In this document: in pieces, positions 11,705-20,631 of the stretch
How the letters are laid out: each line of letters begins with the position of its first letter
How positions within the stretch are numbered: the stretch's first letter is position 1
Source: Verrucomicrobiota bacterium
GTDB taxonomy: Bacteria; Verrucomicrobiota; Verrucomicrobiia; Limisphaerales; JACDHS01
Direction of reading: 5' to 3'
Assembly (NCBI GenBank): GCA_013820875.1
Contig: JACDHS010000026.1
Coordinates: forward strand, 1 to 45,084
DNA: 45,084 nucleotides
Notes under the pieces: model-generated
Seen by the model: only the letters and a program-made list of their open reading frames with translations
Told to the model about the DNA's origin: nothing
Databases searched by the model: none
Program-made: the position numbers and the translations under genes

Positions 11705-12358
11705 CTACTTCTTAATCGAAGGAATAAGATTCGATTTCTCCAGCTTCAGGAGTTTCGGACGGATCACCACCGTGCAATAACCTTTCTCCGGGTTTTTGGC
11801 GAAATAATCCTGGTGATACTCTTCGGCTGGATAAAATTTCTTGAGCGGCACGATCTCCGTCACAATCGGATCCTTGAAATCTTTCTGCGCGGCGGCTTTC
11901 GATTTCTCGGCAACGGTCTTCTGTTCATCGTTGTGATACATGATCGTCGAACGATATTGTGTGCCGGTATCTGCTCCCTGGCGGTTTAAGGTCGTGGGAT
12001 CATGCGCATTCCAGAAAAGATTCAGCAATTGTTCGAAGGAAACTTTGCGCGGATCAAATTCGATTTGGATCACTTCCGCGTGCCCGGACTGGCCGGTGCT
12101 GATTTGCTGGTACGTGGGATTCTCTGTTTTACCTCCCGCATAACCGGAAATGACGGACTTTACACCGTCCAAGGTTTCGAACACGGCTTCCGTACACCAG
12201 AAACAGCCTCCGCCGATCGTGGCGAGTTCGGTACTGGCGGAATCTGGGGTCGAGTTGGTGGAATCAGGAGCTGCATTCATAACGTTCAAACTACCAAAAA
12301 ACAGAAGCACAGATGCGCCAAACATTAGAACAGCGCGTGTTTTCATCGACGGTTTCAT
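11705..12358 (-). CDS. msrA: Peptide-methionine (S)-S-oxide reductase, exported
   Basis: 217 residues. An N-terminal signal sequence (about 7-29, AVLMFGASVLLFFGSLNVMNAA) precedes a complete MsrA domain. The GCFWC active site gives the nucleophilic Cys52. Further family motifs are SGYAGG, NPTY..., the IEFDP strand, FW..HDPTT and QYRS, with EEYHQDYF and a C-terminal KGYC that may supply the resolving cysteine. The enzyme repairs methionine-S-sulfoxide in proteins, here outside the cytoplasm. No reductant partner (MsrB or a thioredoxin-like protein) is adjacent. Confidence 0.94.
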   Translation of the reverse strand: MKPSMKTRAVLMFGASVLLFFGSLNVMNAAPDSTNSTPDSASTELATIGGGCFWCTEAVFETLDGVKSVISGYAGGKTENPTYQQISTGQSGHAEVIQIEFDPRKVSFEQLLNLFWNAHDPTTLNRQGADTGTQYRSTIMYHNDEQKTVAEKSKAAAQKDFKDPIVTEIVPLKKFYPAEEYHQDYFAKNPEKGYCTVVIRPKLLKLEKSNLIPSIKK

Positions 12359-12390
12359 TCTTGTGAACCTGCCTTAAATCTCTCCACTGC

Positions 12391-14427
12391 TCAACTTAAA
12401 GTCGCTTCAAGCTTTGGCAGTTCGATCCAAAAACGACTGCCCTTTCCTGGTTGAGAATCTACTCCGACGCGGCCACCGATCCGTTCCACTCCTTTGGCGA
12501 CAATTGCCAAGCCGATGCCAGTCCCTTGATAGTCCATGTCTGTATGCAAACGTTGAAATACCTGGAAAATTCGGTCCTGATGTTCGGGCGCAATGCCGAT
12601 TCCATTATCCTGAACGCAGATTCGAATAGCGCCGTCACGCTGTTCCGGCCAAATGTTAATTTTCGGAGTGACTCCTGGAGCTACAAACTTCAGTGCGTTC
12701 TCGACAATATTCCTTAGCGCAAGCTCGAGCACCACATGGTGGCCGAAGACGATGGGCAACTTCTTCCTGTTAACAACACCGGCATCAGGTTCGATATGGG
12801 TCAGCACTTTGCAGAGGACTTCCTCGGCATCCACTTTCCCGACAGGCAGATCGATTGTATTCAGCCGGCCATAATCCAGAAGGTCGTCGATCAATTGATC
12901 CATCCGATCCGCTGCCGTGACGATACGATCAATGTATTCCCTGCCTTCGATATCAATTTCTGTTCCGTAATCCTCTAGTAAAGCTTGACCGAAGCCTTTC
13001 ATGGCTCGTAATGGCGCCCGCAAATCGTGTGCGATGGAATAACAGAAAGCTTCCATCTGCTGATAACTTTGTTGCAGAGCCTGGGTGCGTGCTCTCACTC
13101 GTTCTTCCAACTCAACATTAAGCTGATGCAATCGTTCCTCTGCCTCTTTGAGCTCAGTGACATCCTGGGTAGTGCCAACAATTTTGACAGCACTGCCGAT
13201 TTCATCCGTTACAACGTACCCCGAGCAGTGGAGAATCCGCACAGCCCCCGAATCGCCGATACGATGGAAAAAATCAAAGGACGCCCGGTTCTTGTAGGCT
13301 GCCTGCAGGAGGCTATGGACCGTGGCTCTGTCATCCGGATGAACACCCTCAAGAAGAGCATCGTAAGTTCCCTTGAAAGCCTCGGGGTTGATTCCAAAAA
13401 TCCGATAAAGCTCATCACTCCCGGTTATAATATCTTTTGGAATATTCCATTCCCAACTGCCGATGTGAGCCAGTCGTTGCGCTTCCGCAAGCATGGCCTG
13501 GCTTCTCTTCAATTTTTCCGCGGCATCCTTTTCCTCGGTGATGTCCTGGACCGCGACCAGAATTTGCGGTGGCAGGGTTTTCTTTTGATATAACCGCCGC
13601 GCATTCAAGAGAAGAACGCGCCTGCCGACATCTTTTGGCTCAACCTCCAGTTCCAGGTTTTCCAGGGTTGTATTTTTCAGAAGAACTTTTTCAAGTTCAT
13701 TTCTCGCCTTGTTGCCGCTCCACCAGAGATTCAGCAGGACATCGAACTGGCGACCTTTGGCTACCCTGGGGCTTTTGTTGAACGTTTCGGTGAAGGCGCG
13801 ATTGACCGAGATCACCTTGAGGTCGGCATCGAGAACAATGAGCGGTTCGCGCATGGTATCGACAACGCTTTCCGCAAACTCTTTGGCCTCTGCGAGCGCT
13901 CGTTCATTTTTTTTTTGCTCCGTCAGATCAATGAGCGCGGTTTGATACAATCTTTGTTCTTTGTTGAAGAAAACAATGCTGACCAACTGCACCGGAACCG
14001 TTTCCCCGCTTTGGCACTGCAATCGGATGTTCGAAATCACCTGCTCATCGTGAGCGACTTTGCAACGGGCCTGATGCTTGAGAAAAGATTCGGTATGCCC
14101 GCGTGCCACCAGCAAAGTAAAAGGGGTATGAAGCAGGTGATCCCGGTTGCGCCCCACGAGGTTCGTGGCCGCGACATTTAAATCGAGGATGTTTGTTTTT
14201 TGGTCAAACGTGACATAGCCGATGGGTGAATGTTCATAGTGGGAGGCATACTGATCACGAGATTCCGTCAGTGCTTTCTGTTGCTGTTGCAGTAAACGTA
14301 TCTGCGCATGAAGGCGGGTTTGCTCCAATTCAAACTCCACCAGACGACGATCTTTTTCACCTTCGTCCCTGATTTGTCTAGTTGATGGTGCAGCAACCCT
14401 CTGGATATTTCCTCGTGAGATTCTCAT
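12391..14427 (-). CDS. Multi-PAS sensor histidine kinase
   Basis: About 678 residues from the ATG at 14427 (MRISRGNIQ); a TTG at 14460 would add 11. An N-terminal coiled coil is followed by three PAS regions (about 60-175, 180-300 and 310-430), a second coiled coil, a HisKA domain with the phospho-acceptor His467 (SIAHDLRAPLRAMKGF), and a HATPase_c domain with N box (LRNIVENALKF), G1 (VQDNGIGIAP) and G2 (GTGIGLAIV). No membrane segment is visible, so it is probably cytosolic. The partner regulator is unknown; a degenerate receiver gene lies divergently about 0.8 kb away. The second PAS region resembles the remnant just upstream. Confidence 0.92.
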   Translation of the reverse strand: MRISRGNIQRVAAPSTRQIRDEGEKDRRLVEFELEQTRLHAQIRLLQQQQKALTESRDQYASHYEHSPIGYVTFDQKTNILDLNVAATNLVGRNRDHLLHTPFTLLVARGHTESFLKHQARCKVAHDEQVISNIRLQCQSGETVPVQLVSIVFFNKEQRLYQTALIDLTEQKKNERALAEAKEFAESVVDTMREPLIVLDADLKVISVNRAFTETFNKSPRVAKGRQFDVLLNLWWSGNKARNELEKVLLKNTTLENLELEVEPKDVGRRVLLLNARRLYQKKTLPPQILVAVQDITEEKDAAEKLKRSQAMLAEAQRLAHIGSWEWNIPKDIITGSDELYRIFGINPEAFKGTYDALLEGVHPDDRATVHSLLQAAYKNRASFDFFHRIGDSGAVRILHCSGYVVTDEIGSAVKIVGTTQDVTELKEAEERLHQLNVELEERVRARTQALQQSYQQMEAFCYSIAHDLRAPLRAMKGFGQALLEDYGTEIDIEGREYIDRIVTAADRMDQLIDDLLDYGRLNTIDLPVGKVDAEEVLCKVLTHIEPDAGVVNRKKLPIVFGHHVVLELALRNIVENALKFVAPGVTPKINIWPEQRDGAIRICVQDNGIGIAPEHQDRIFQVFQRLHTDMDYQGTGIGLAIVAKGVERIGGRVGVDSQPGKGSRFWIELPKLEATLS

Positions 14428-14532
14428 GATCACAATGTCGGGGGGAGAATCCTTCGGCAATCAAGCCACCGAATACTAGACGGAGCAGACAACCCGGCAA
14501 CATGAATCATTCTGAAGTTATTCACTCCTTAT

Positions 14533-14901
14533 TCACACCCTTTTCTTGAACTTCGGACCAGATTTTGCCAGTTCAAGTAAAAAATTATCCTCCGGAAGAA
14601 TCGAATTCAAGTGTCCAAGAGTGGACTGGCGGCAGAATTTGTTGTCATTCAAATCATCGAAGCGAATCAAAATGTAACACGTTCCCCGGTTCCGTTGATA
14701 AAGCTTCCGGGCATTCAGCACGAATGTGCGTCGCCCGATTTTTGGAAATTCGCGTTCGATATTGAAGTTCTCGACCCGCTTGTCGTCCGGAAGAATGCGT
14801 TCCAGCATCGCTTCCAATTCCGGAACTTTCCATTGGCGCGACAATTCAGAAATTTGCTTGCCGGAAACCGCATCCTGATTCCGCGAACTGAAGAATGGAA
14901 T
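14533..14901 (-). pseudogene. Fragment of a PAS domain gene
   Basis: The frame is open from a stop at 14904 to the stop at 14533 and encodes about 122 residues. The core (LEAMLERILPDDKRVENF, EFPKIGRRTFVLNARKLYQR) matches the PAS-type domain common in CheR-linked and phytochrome-like kinases, and the second PAS region of the kinase next door. No acceptable start codon or upstream domain is present; the first possible one is a TTG inside the domain at 14844. Best read as a truncated relic of a duplicated sensor gene. Confidence 0.6.
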
Positions 14902-15238
14902 TTATTGCTGAGCGGATTTGCCAGTGCGGTTTCCCTGGAAGAAACCGGGTGCAACCAAACTGTAAAATTGGGCTGGAGAATGGTCGAAATCGTTGCTGTG
15001 CCTTTTCTCCGATTCGACTCGTGTATCTTCCAGGCGAGATAACATTGGCCTCACTTCAGCAATTGAGTAAATCCCTCATAATGAGGGACTTCCCTATCCT
15101 CATATGCCCAAAATAACAAAACTATTACAATCCTGCTCAGGGTGTGGATGAGATGGATTTAGAGCCAACGCTGAAAGTGCGTTAGTGGCTTGGAATTGCC
15201 TTTCAAACTTTCTCCAAGATGAGCAAATGAACATGTGC

Positions 15239-15639
15239 ATGGTAAAACCATTCGGCCTAAAAAAGTCTGACGCTCCAGGATCTCTGAAAGTCCTCTTCGT
15301 CAATGTGAATGAAGATGACACCTCCTTTCTCACCAAAGAGGTTCTGATCAAAGTGGTGCATGCCTCGTCGTCTTCCAGCCTGGAAGCACAATTGGAACAG
15401 GACCGGTTCGATGCCCTCGTAATGAATATGGCGGGCTCCGATTCAGAGAAGATTCGCCAGCTTAAGAAATCACATGGCACAGCAGTGTTTTTGCTGGCGG
15501 ACAGCTTCGATCTGTCGAAAGCGATCGAGATCATAAAGCAAGGCGCTGATGGCTTTTTGCTCCGGGGAATCTCAAGCCCCGCTTCCTTCGTGGGATTGAC
15601 GAACTCGTCGAACTGTTGCATGCGAGATTAACTAACTAA
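15239..15639 (+). pseudogene. Degenerate response-regulator receiver domain, frameshifted near its end
   Basis: From the ATG at 15239 the protein follows the CheY fold: a first strand (LKVLFVNVNEDD), a third strand ending in the phospho-acceptor position (FDALVMNMAG), LKKSHGTAVFLLADS, and IKQGADGFLLRG. The acidic pocket reads VNVNEDD and the phospho-acceptor aspartate is Asn, so normal phosphorylation is unlikely. As read, the frame ends at 15631 with an unrelated tail. One added base near 15590 would give the expected last helix (RGIDELVELLHARL) ending at 15639. It could be a pseudo-receiver or a dying gene. The nearest kinase is divergent. Confidence 0.6.
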
Positions 15640-15651
15640 CTAAACACCATC

Positions 15652-15900
15652 GTGAGTAGCTCATCATCACAACCGTGGAAAAGTGATCCACGACACCAAC
15701 TAATCCTGGAAATATTGAAAGACGGTAAACCGCACAAAGCAGGTGCAATCGCTTTTACAATCGGGGTGCATAGCAGGACTGTCCGTCGCGCGCTGCATCA
15801 ACTTCGGGACGAAGGGAATTTTCCGATAGAAGTTGATCTCAATGGCTTCACTTTGAAAGACGAACGGTTCACACACACACCACAACAAGCGACAACGTAG
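15652..15900 (+). CDS. Small winged-helix/HTH DNA-binding protein
   Basis: 82 residues from a GTG start. Residues about 15-70 form a DeoR/HTH_11-like winged helix: helix LILEILKDGKPHKAG, recognition helix region IGVHSRTVRRALHQLRDEG, then a wing strand (PIEVDLNGFTLKD). There is no ligand-binding domain. It starts 12 bases after the restored end, or 20 after the read end, of the receiver gene, so the two may be one transcript. It is a likely small transcription regulator with unknown targets. Confidence 0.65.
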   Translation: MSSSSSQPWKSDPRHQLILEILKDGKPHKAGAIAFTIGVHSRTVRRALHQLRDEGNFPIEVDLNGFTLKDERFTHTPQQATT

Positions 15901-15957
15901 ATATGCCAAAGGTTGCTGGGACAACCCATTTTTTATCCGGTGACGAGGAGACGAATT

Positions 15958-16081
15958 TGGACTGCGGTGGCAAGCAAAGCGGCGACACCGCTTTCGGACC
16001 GCCCAATGCGGAGTTTTCAATTTCCTGGTGCTTAATGCGCCCGAAAGCGCTGTCGCCGCTTTGCTCTGCCAGCGCAGTCCA
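15958..16081. repeat. Imperfect inverted repeat, arms about 42 bp
   Basis: Left arm 15958-16000 (TGGACTGCGGTGGCAAGCAA...) pairs with right arm 16037-16081 with a few mismatches around a 37-base loop. Both arms carry AAAGCGGCGACA.CGCTTTCGG or its complement. The ends TGGACTGCG and CGCAGTCCA are exact complements. It resembles a dispersed intergenic palindromic element. Confidence 0.8.
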
Positions 16082-16149
16082 AAAACACCGAAACCTTAAA
16101 CTCATCTCCCCGTGCCAGTTACAAAACCGGGAACAGCTCCAAACCGGCA

Positions 16150-16290
16150 TTTTGTCCGCCGGAAAAGTTGCCGTCAGAGGCTGATTGGCGTTTTTACCGG
16201 CGGGAAAAGTCCCCGTCAGCTTCTGATTACGTTTTTACCGCCGGGAAAAACCGTCGTCAGCTTCTGATCAGAACTTTTCCGCCGGAAAAA
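16150..16290. repeat. Second 41-bp tandem repeat, three to four diverged copies
   Basis: Units beginning TTTGTCCGCC, TTTTTACCGG and TTTTTACCGC start at 16150, 16191 and 16232, with a partial fourth near 16273. Each holds CCGG.GGGAAAA and CCGTCAGCTTCTGATT-like stretches. The sequence is unrelated to the array at 11204-11515, but the period is identical. Confidence 0.7.
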
Positions 16291-16530
16291 ATGCCGATCT
16301 GGCCCTGAATCGGACCTTTTTCCCCGGGTTCAAAGCCACCAAAAAGCAGAGGGGAAAAGTGTCCTCGGGACCGGAAAGCATTACGAAGCGACACCCGGTT
16401 TATTTTCCTGTAAAAATTTATCTCCACAACCCGATGCCCGACAAACCCGCAAAACATTGGCTGTGCAAACTGGCGAAGCTGAACCCAAACATCGCCTCTG
16501 CATCACCGCTAGGTGATGCTCCAAAAAAAC

Positions 16531-16807
16531 GGTGGGGTTTTGCGTAACCGCGCGAGCGGTTCGTCTCATCTATAGTTCTGTTTTGTGAAAACCCTGACTT
16601 CTGCCTTCCGCAAATCCTCACCAAGCCTGGTACGTGCGTGTTGCTATTTCAAAGCTAATGAAAACCAACTCCGCCCATCCACAAATTAAAACAAAACACG
16701 CACGCACCAAACTCCACGACGATTTGTGGAAGGCAGAAGTCAGGGTTTTCACAAAACGGAACTATAAACGAGACGAACCGCTTTTCGCGGTTACGCAAAA
16801 CCCCACC
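16531..16807. repeat. Long inverted repeat (arms about 110 bp) abutting the M48 gene
   Basis: Left arm 16531-16640 and right arm 16697-16807 are near-perfect complements around a 56-bp AT-rich centre. Shared blocks include GGTGGGGTTTTGCGTAACCGCG and GAAAACCCTGACTTCTGCCTTCC. The right arm ends nine bases before the stop of the convergent M48 peptidase gene. The size and structure fit a MITE-like element or a very strong bidirectional terminator. No protein is encoded. Confidence 0.85.
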
Positions 16808-16816
16808 GGGATGCTC

Positions 16817-18331
16817 CTACTTGGATCGATTCGGAAGCCGCAAGCGAACTGGGCCGGCAGATCGTGCCGATGACGCGCTTGCAGGCGGAGTTTCCTCCGG
16901 TTCTTCCGCTTTCTCGGATTGAACCGGCACCAGTTTCGCAAGTTCAACCGGAATTCCCAGGTCATCCGAATAGTGGAGTTGCGTCACCTGCTGGGAAATA
17001 ATGTCAAAGTTTTGGAAGAGGATCGTCGCGGGCGCATCGAGATGAAAAATTCCAGGTTCATTCATCTGTCGCGCGCAACGGATACGATCCCCAGCCGAAG
17101 GATGCGTATCGAATATCCCGGTTGTGTTCAGGCCAATTGAATCTTCCACTTGGGTTCGTTTCCCGATCGGCATCGCCTGATCCTGTTTCAGAAGCAACGC
17201 CGGAAGGTCGTTCGGAAGTTCCCGGCCTGAATTCCATGAAGCGCGCATGCTGTCGTAAGTAGGTTTGAGGAGAGTGTTCAGGACGTGCATGCGCCGGGAT
17301 GTGCTTTCGAAGGTTTCGCTGCCGGATAGTTTCGTTTCATAGCTGTCGGCATCATATTCCATTTGGCGAAGGAGAAAACAGCTCACTCCATGACCGGTCA
17401 ACATGAGCAGCTTTAGAATCTGGCGCGAACACCAGACTCCGATTCGGGCGCAGCCAACAAGGATTGCCCAGCGCCAGTCTTCAGCTTCCTCGCTAGTTTC
17501 CTGGAGCCAGACATCAAACGCGTCTCTCTCATAAACGACGCGGGCAAACCACATATTGACGGAGCGGATGATGTAACTCAGCCGCATGCCGAAGCCTTGC
17601 GTGAAATGACCGAATTCATGTGCGATGACTCCTGCGAACTCCCGCACGCTCAGGCCAGCCACCAGGGGCAAACCAATCGTAAGAACCAGATCGTTGCCAA
17701 ACAGGCTTCCCATCCCGCGGCGGAAGCTGGCCGAAGCATTCAACTCGCAATCCATATCAATACGTTTCGGCATCGGCGCCCCGACGAGATCGCAGATCTT
17801 TCCGATGAAAGCGTAAACCGTCGGTTGAAACGCAGGATTGAGCGCCATCGGTTGAGCGTGTCGTGGACGTCGTGCAAACAAAGGTTTAACCATGAACAAA
17901 ACGAGAATGATGCCGATAAACAAAGGTCCGCCATAGATCATCAATTTCAGAATGGCCCCTCGAAACCCGCCGCCCATGGTAAGCAGAAATGAGAAGTGGG
18001 TAGCATAAAGATAAACACCCCACCCTGCCAGGCAGACCAACGCCACGTAAACAAGAGGCAGCAGCACCATCATACAACTGACGAGCAGCAAGCCTACCTG
18101 GTAGAAGAACGAAACGCGGGCCGGGGTAATCGTCCCTTCAAAGGCATTCAGAATCTCAACCGCCGGAATGGCGTGGGCTTCCGCAACAGGCTCCGAAATC
18201 GCGCTATAGCCGAGGGCTGTTTGAGCGCCGCAATGCGGGCAATCAGCATTCATCCCCGCCGATTCTTCTGGATATTCGATAGGGTTGCCGCAGCTCTCGC
18301 AGTCGCACCGGGCGAAGGGGTTGTTGTTCAT
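16817..18331 (-). CDS. M48-family membrane zinc metallopeptidase with N-terminal zinc ribbon
   Basis: 504 residues. The N-terminus carries two CxxC-type pairs (CDCESCG, DCPHCG, residues 9-34), a zinc ribbon. Hydrophobic segments at about 75-110 and 130-150 anchor it. The peptidase signature HEFGH (238-242, in GVIAHEFGHFTQGF) is followed by a candidate third ligand in EYDADSYETKL. A later motif (DTHPSAGDRIRCAR) is typical of M48 proteins. The likely role is membrane-protein quality control. The C-terminal tail is Pro/Ala/Ser-rich and ends beside the long inverted repeat. Confidence 0.88.
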   Translation of the reverse strand: MNNNPFARCDCESCGNPIEYPEESAGMNADCPHCGAQTALGYSAISEPVAEAHAIPAVEILNAFEGTITPARVSFFYQVGLLLVSCMMVLLPLVYVALVCLAGWGVYLYATHFSFLLTMGGGFRGAILKLMIYGGPLFIGIILVLFMVKPLFARRPRHAQPMALNPAFQPTVYAFIGKICDLVGAPMPKRIDMDCELNASASFRRGMGSLFGNDLVLTIGLPLVAGLSVREFAGVIAHEFGHFTQGFGMRLSYIIRSVNMWFARVVYERDAFDVWLQETSEEAEDWRWAILVGCARIGVWCSRQILKLLMLTGHGVSCFLLRQMEYDADSYETKLSGSETFESTSRRMHVLNTLLKPTYDSMRASWNSGRELPNDLPALLLKQDQAMPIGKRTQVEDSIGLNTTGIFDTHPSAGDRIRCARQMNEPGIFHLDAPATILFQNFDIISQQVTQLHYSDDLGIPVELAKLVPVQSEKAEEPEETPPASASSARSAGPVRLRLPNRSK

Positions 18332-18622
18332 GGAGTTGCCGTATTGGATAGTGACGGCACGTCAGCCGCAACTGAAAAGTGGTGTTCATCTATAGACCTA
18401 TGGTTTCCAAGCGGGCACGATAGAACTCTGTTTTTCGGCACGCGGAAGAACTATTTCGGCAGCATTAGTCGAAAGGAGATGGATGCTGACAGATTTCCAT
18501 GTCGAAAGATTTTTTGAGGATTCGATCGCATAGGTACGCAGCATAAGCATGATCCGAATCACCCCAACTCGGTTTAAATACTCAGGATCCTTTATGGCAA
18601 CTTTCACTCAATCGGGCGGATC
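18332..18622. other. Gene-free spacer
   Basis: About 290 bases upstream of the M48 gene. It should hold that gene's promoter, but no convincing motif, repeat or reading frame was seen. Confidence 0.4.
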
Positions 18623-18912
18623 TTAGAGTTGTTTTTTGAGAAAATCCGGATGCCTGCGTTCGTGAACCAAACCCAGAAAGTAAATCGTGTCTGCTTCAAT
18701 CTGGTAATAAATATAAAATGGAAATGGCTTGGTACGGCGACAGGGAAAGCCATGGGGACCTACGTGGTCGCCACCTTTCCATTTGATCACTTCACGAACA
18801 ACACCGGCAACGCGTTCAAGAAAATCTCCGACAGGCGTTCGGAAATCTCCGCATACTTTGTTTCTTCCCGAACCAAATCCTCCTTGAAGTTACTGCTGAA
18901 AACCGCCTTCAC
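18623..18912 (-). pseudogene. ParE/RelE-type toxin gene with a one-base frameshift
   Basis: Read from the GTG at 18912, the first 28 codons (KAVFSSNFKEDLVREE, YAEISERLS) continue only after a one-base shift into GDFLERVAGVVREVIKWKGG, DHVGPHGFPCRRTKPFPF, YIYYQIEADTIYFLGLVHER and RHPDFLKKQL, ending at 18623. With one added base the product would be 96 residues, the usual ParE length. The read frame stops after about 43 codons, so no active toxin is expected. The GTG overlaps the antitoxin stop (GTGA), the usual antitoxin-toxin coupling. Confidence 0.8.
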
Positions 18913-19121
18913 GCGGCAGATCCAAAGACCTGTTTGAAGGTCAAACCCGAATCCTTCCCGGAAAGCAAGTCGTTCAATCTCCGGATGAGATCAGCTTTGA
19001 TTGCGGCATCCGTTCTGGGATCTTCCTCCAGGCTTTGCACCAACAATTTCGCCAGATCGGCGCGTTCGGAGGAGGGCAGCGAGAGTGCTTCTTCTGCCAT
19101 GGCAAGGTTCGTCAGCGGCAT
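18909..19121 (-). CDS. Antitoxin of a ParE/RelE-type module
   Basis: 70 residues from the ATG at 19121 (MPLTNLAMAEEALSLPSSER). The pattern ALSLPSSERADLAKLLVQSLEEDP is typical of the 'putative addiction module component' family, which partners RelE/ParE toxins. It overlaps the start of the frameshifted toxin by four bases. With the toxin broken, the antitoxin may be free to decay or may counter a related toxin elsewhere. A hydrophobic in-frame extension upstream to 19211 does not resemble the family. Confidence 0.78.
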   Translation of the reverse strand: MPLTNLAMAEEALSLPSSERADLAKLLVQSLEEDPRTDAAIKADLIRRLNDLLSGKDSGLTFKQVFGSAA

Positions 19122-19351
19122 GGGAATAAAATACCTTCCGTGGAAAGCGACGCAAGTTAGCTTTTCCAGCGGCTCCAGAAATCTGGAGTTCGACCACAAC
19201 AAATGGATCAACCGTCGTTAAAAAACAGGTTTGTGCCGACAGCAAGAAAGAGCGGACGAGTCATTATTCTCCTGACCGGGATATTGTTGCTGGTTTATCC
19301 ACTGCGAACGTTTTCCGAATCCGCTACAATTCGGTTCTATCAGTCAACCAG

Positions 19352-19690
19352 TAAAGGGGCCCTTCTATTGACACATGTTTCAAATCACTCTGAAAGTCAG
19401 GCATGCTACGGGGCGATGAGAATTGAGTATCCAGGAGCATTGATCACGTGATGAACAGCGGAGACACCGGGGTGGGGCCGATCTTTAAGGCTGACGCAGA
19501 ATCATCGTAGCGTTCTTGAGACGCTGGGATTCGGTCAAAGTTCGTCTGTCACATCATTTGCGAACTGAAACGAGCGTGACATTGAAGTGGATTACCGAAG
19601 ATCTGCACATGGGAAGCTGAACGCACGTCTCCAATCGTCTATAGGATGCGCAGCAATCCAATGACTCAAACCTAACGCAACTGGGTTAGT
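19352..19690 (+). mobile_element. Internally deleted Y1 (RAYT-type) transposase remnant, copy 1
   Basis: Starts with the shared end (AAAGGGGC..CTATTGACACA). It then encodes MRIEYPGAL with damage in the following 'YHVMNRGDR' region, then PIFKADAE. It jumps directly to the C-terminal part of such transposases (VKVRLSHHLRTETSVTLKW, ITEDLHMGS). The catalytic HUH and Tyr regions are missing. The 3' end has a small hairpin, CTAACGCAACTGGGTTAG (about 19672-19689). Copies at 22568 and 39151 (complement) share the flanks. It lies in a 660-base gap with no functional gene. Confidence 0.75.
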
Positions 19691-19784
19691 GTAAAAAGTA
19701 AGAACCCCTTCAAGGGAGTCCGGCTTCACGCGTATTAAGAAAGTAATCGTGCCCAACTGCGGCGAACTACAAAACCTGTAGGAC

Positions 19785-20585
19785 CTACTTGGCTGGGATG
19801 ACCTTCTCCCAGCTCTCCCAATACCGAGACCCTCTGGCTATGACGCTTCGGTAGTTGTCGTTTTCGACGGGAGCCTTTTCGGCTATCAAAACTGGTTCCG
19901 GTTTTCCACCGGAGTATTTACCGGTTTTCAGCATGCAATATCGGTCCAGGGCGGCGTCCTCGGGCGGTGAGTTAAAGTAAGGTTTCAAATCGCTCACAGA
20001 GACGGGCAGTTCGTCATGGTGAGCTTCCAGATATTTAACGAGGGCGCCGTGAATATGAGCGGAGAATCTATCCGCGGCACGGTCGCGAAGGCTGGCAGCT
20101 GCTTCGAGAAAACCTTGCTCGTCTGAAAGGTCATAAGAGATTGCGACATCCAGCCAAATCTCGTCGGTGAGGTACTTAAACTCGGGGATTTTCTTTTCGG
20201 GCCTTTCTTCAATCCATTGCTCAAGTTTTTCAACGCGCTCAGTCCACTTGTCCACTGCATTCAGAGCAGCAACTGCCCGGAACGTTTCGCGGGAAGCCTT
20301 CTCCTGCGTGACACTCACTCGGAGGCGAGCCACTTCACCGCGAAGCTTATGAATATCGGAGGTTTGGCGCCGTAACTGTTCTATCTCTGTCAACACGGCT
20401 GCCAACTGGTTGGTAGCGGCCCCGTATTGATGACGCAACGATGCGCTCGCGGAAGCGGGGAGTTCATCCTGCTTAAGCAGACGAAGTTCCTCCTGAAGGC
20501 GTGTCCCGCGCATGGCCTGATACGATCCTGTTCCAAGCGCGATAAACAACAGGACGGTGAGAAGTAGCTTTTGTTTGAGAGTCAT
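19785..20585 (-). CDS. Single-pass membrane protein, paralogue of the sigma-factor outer domain
   Basis: 266 residues from the ATG at 20585 (MTLKQKLLLTVLLFIALGTG), preferred over an upstream in-frame start at 20618. An N-terminal membrane anchor is followed by a coiled coil (about 25-115) and a globular C-terminal part. The C-terminal half matches the end of the sigma factor upstream: LEQWIEERPEKKIPE against VQWMESHPEERIPE, LPVSVSDLKPY against LPLHLSELKPY, and YCMLKTGKYSGGKPEPVLIAEKAPV against YKLLRTGKAPGYGSKVGLVTEKAPI. It begins 46 bases after the sigma stop, probably in the same operon. It may pair with the sigma factor's outer domain (inference). No known family recognised. Confidence 0.75.
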   Translation of the reverse strand: MTLKQKLLLTVLLFIALGTGSYQAMRGTRLQEELRLLKQDELPASASASLRHQYGAATNQLAAVLTEIEQLRRQTSDIHKLRGEVARLRVSVTQEKASRETFRAVAALNAVDKWTERVEKLEQWIEERPEKKIPEFKYLTDEIWLDVAISYDLSDEQGFLEAAASLRDRAADRFSAHIHGALVKYLEAHHDELPVSVSDLKPYFNSPPEDAALDRYCMLKTGKYSGGKPEPVLIAEKAPVENDNYRSVIARGSRYWESWEKVIPAK

Positions 20586-20631
20586 GCGAACACGTTGCCG
20601 GGCTGGATGGTCCAGCAAATCGTCTGAGTTA

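Noticed and set aside
19203-19451. Small plus-strand protein with a hydrophobic segment
   Set aside because: Its C-terminal third is the transposase remnant (MRIEYPGAL) and the rest has no family resemblance.
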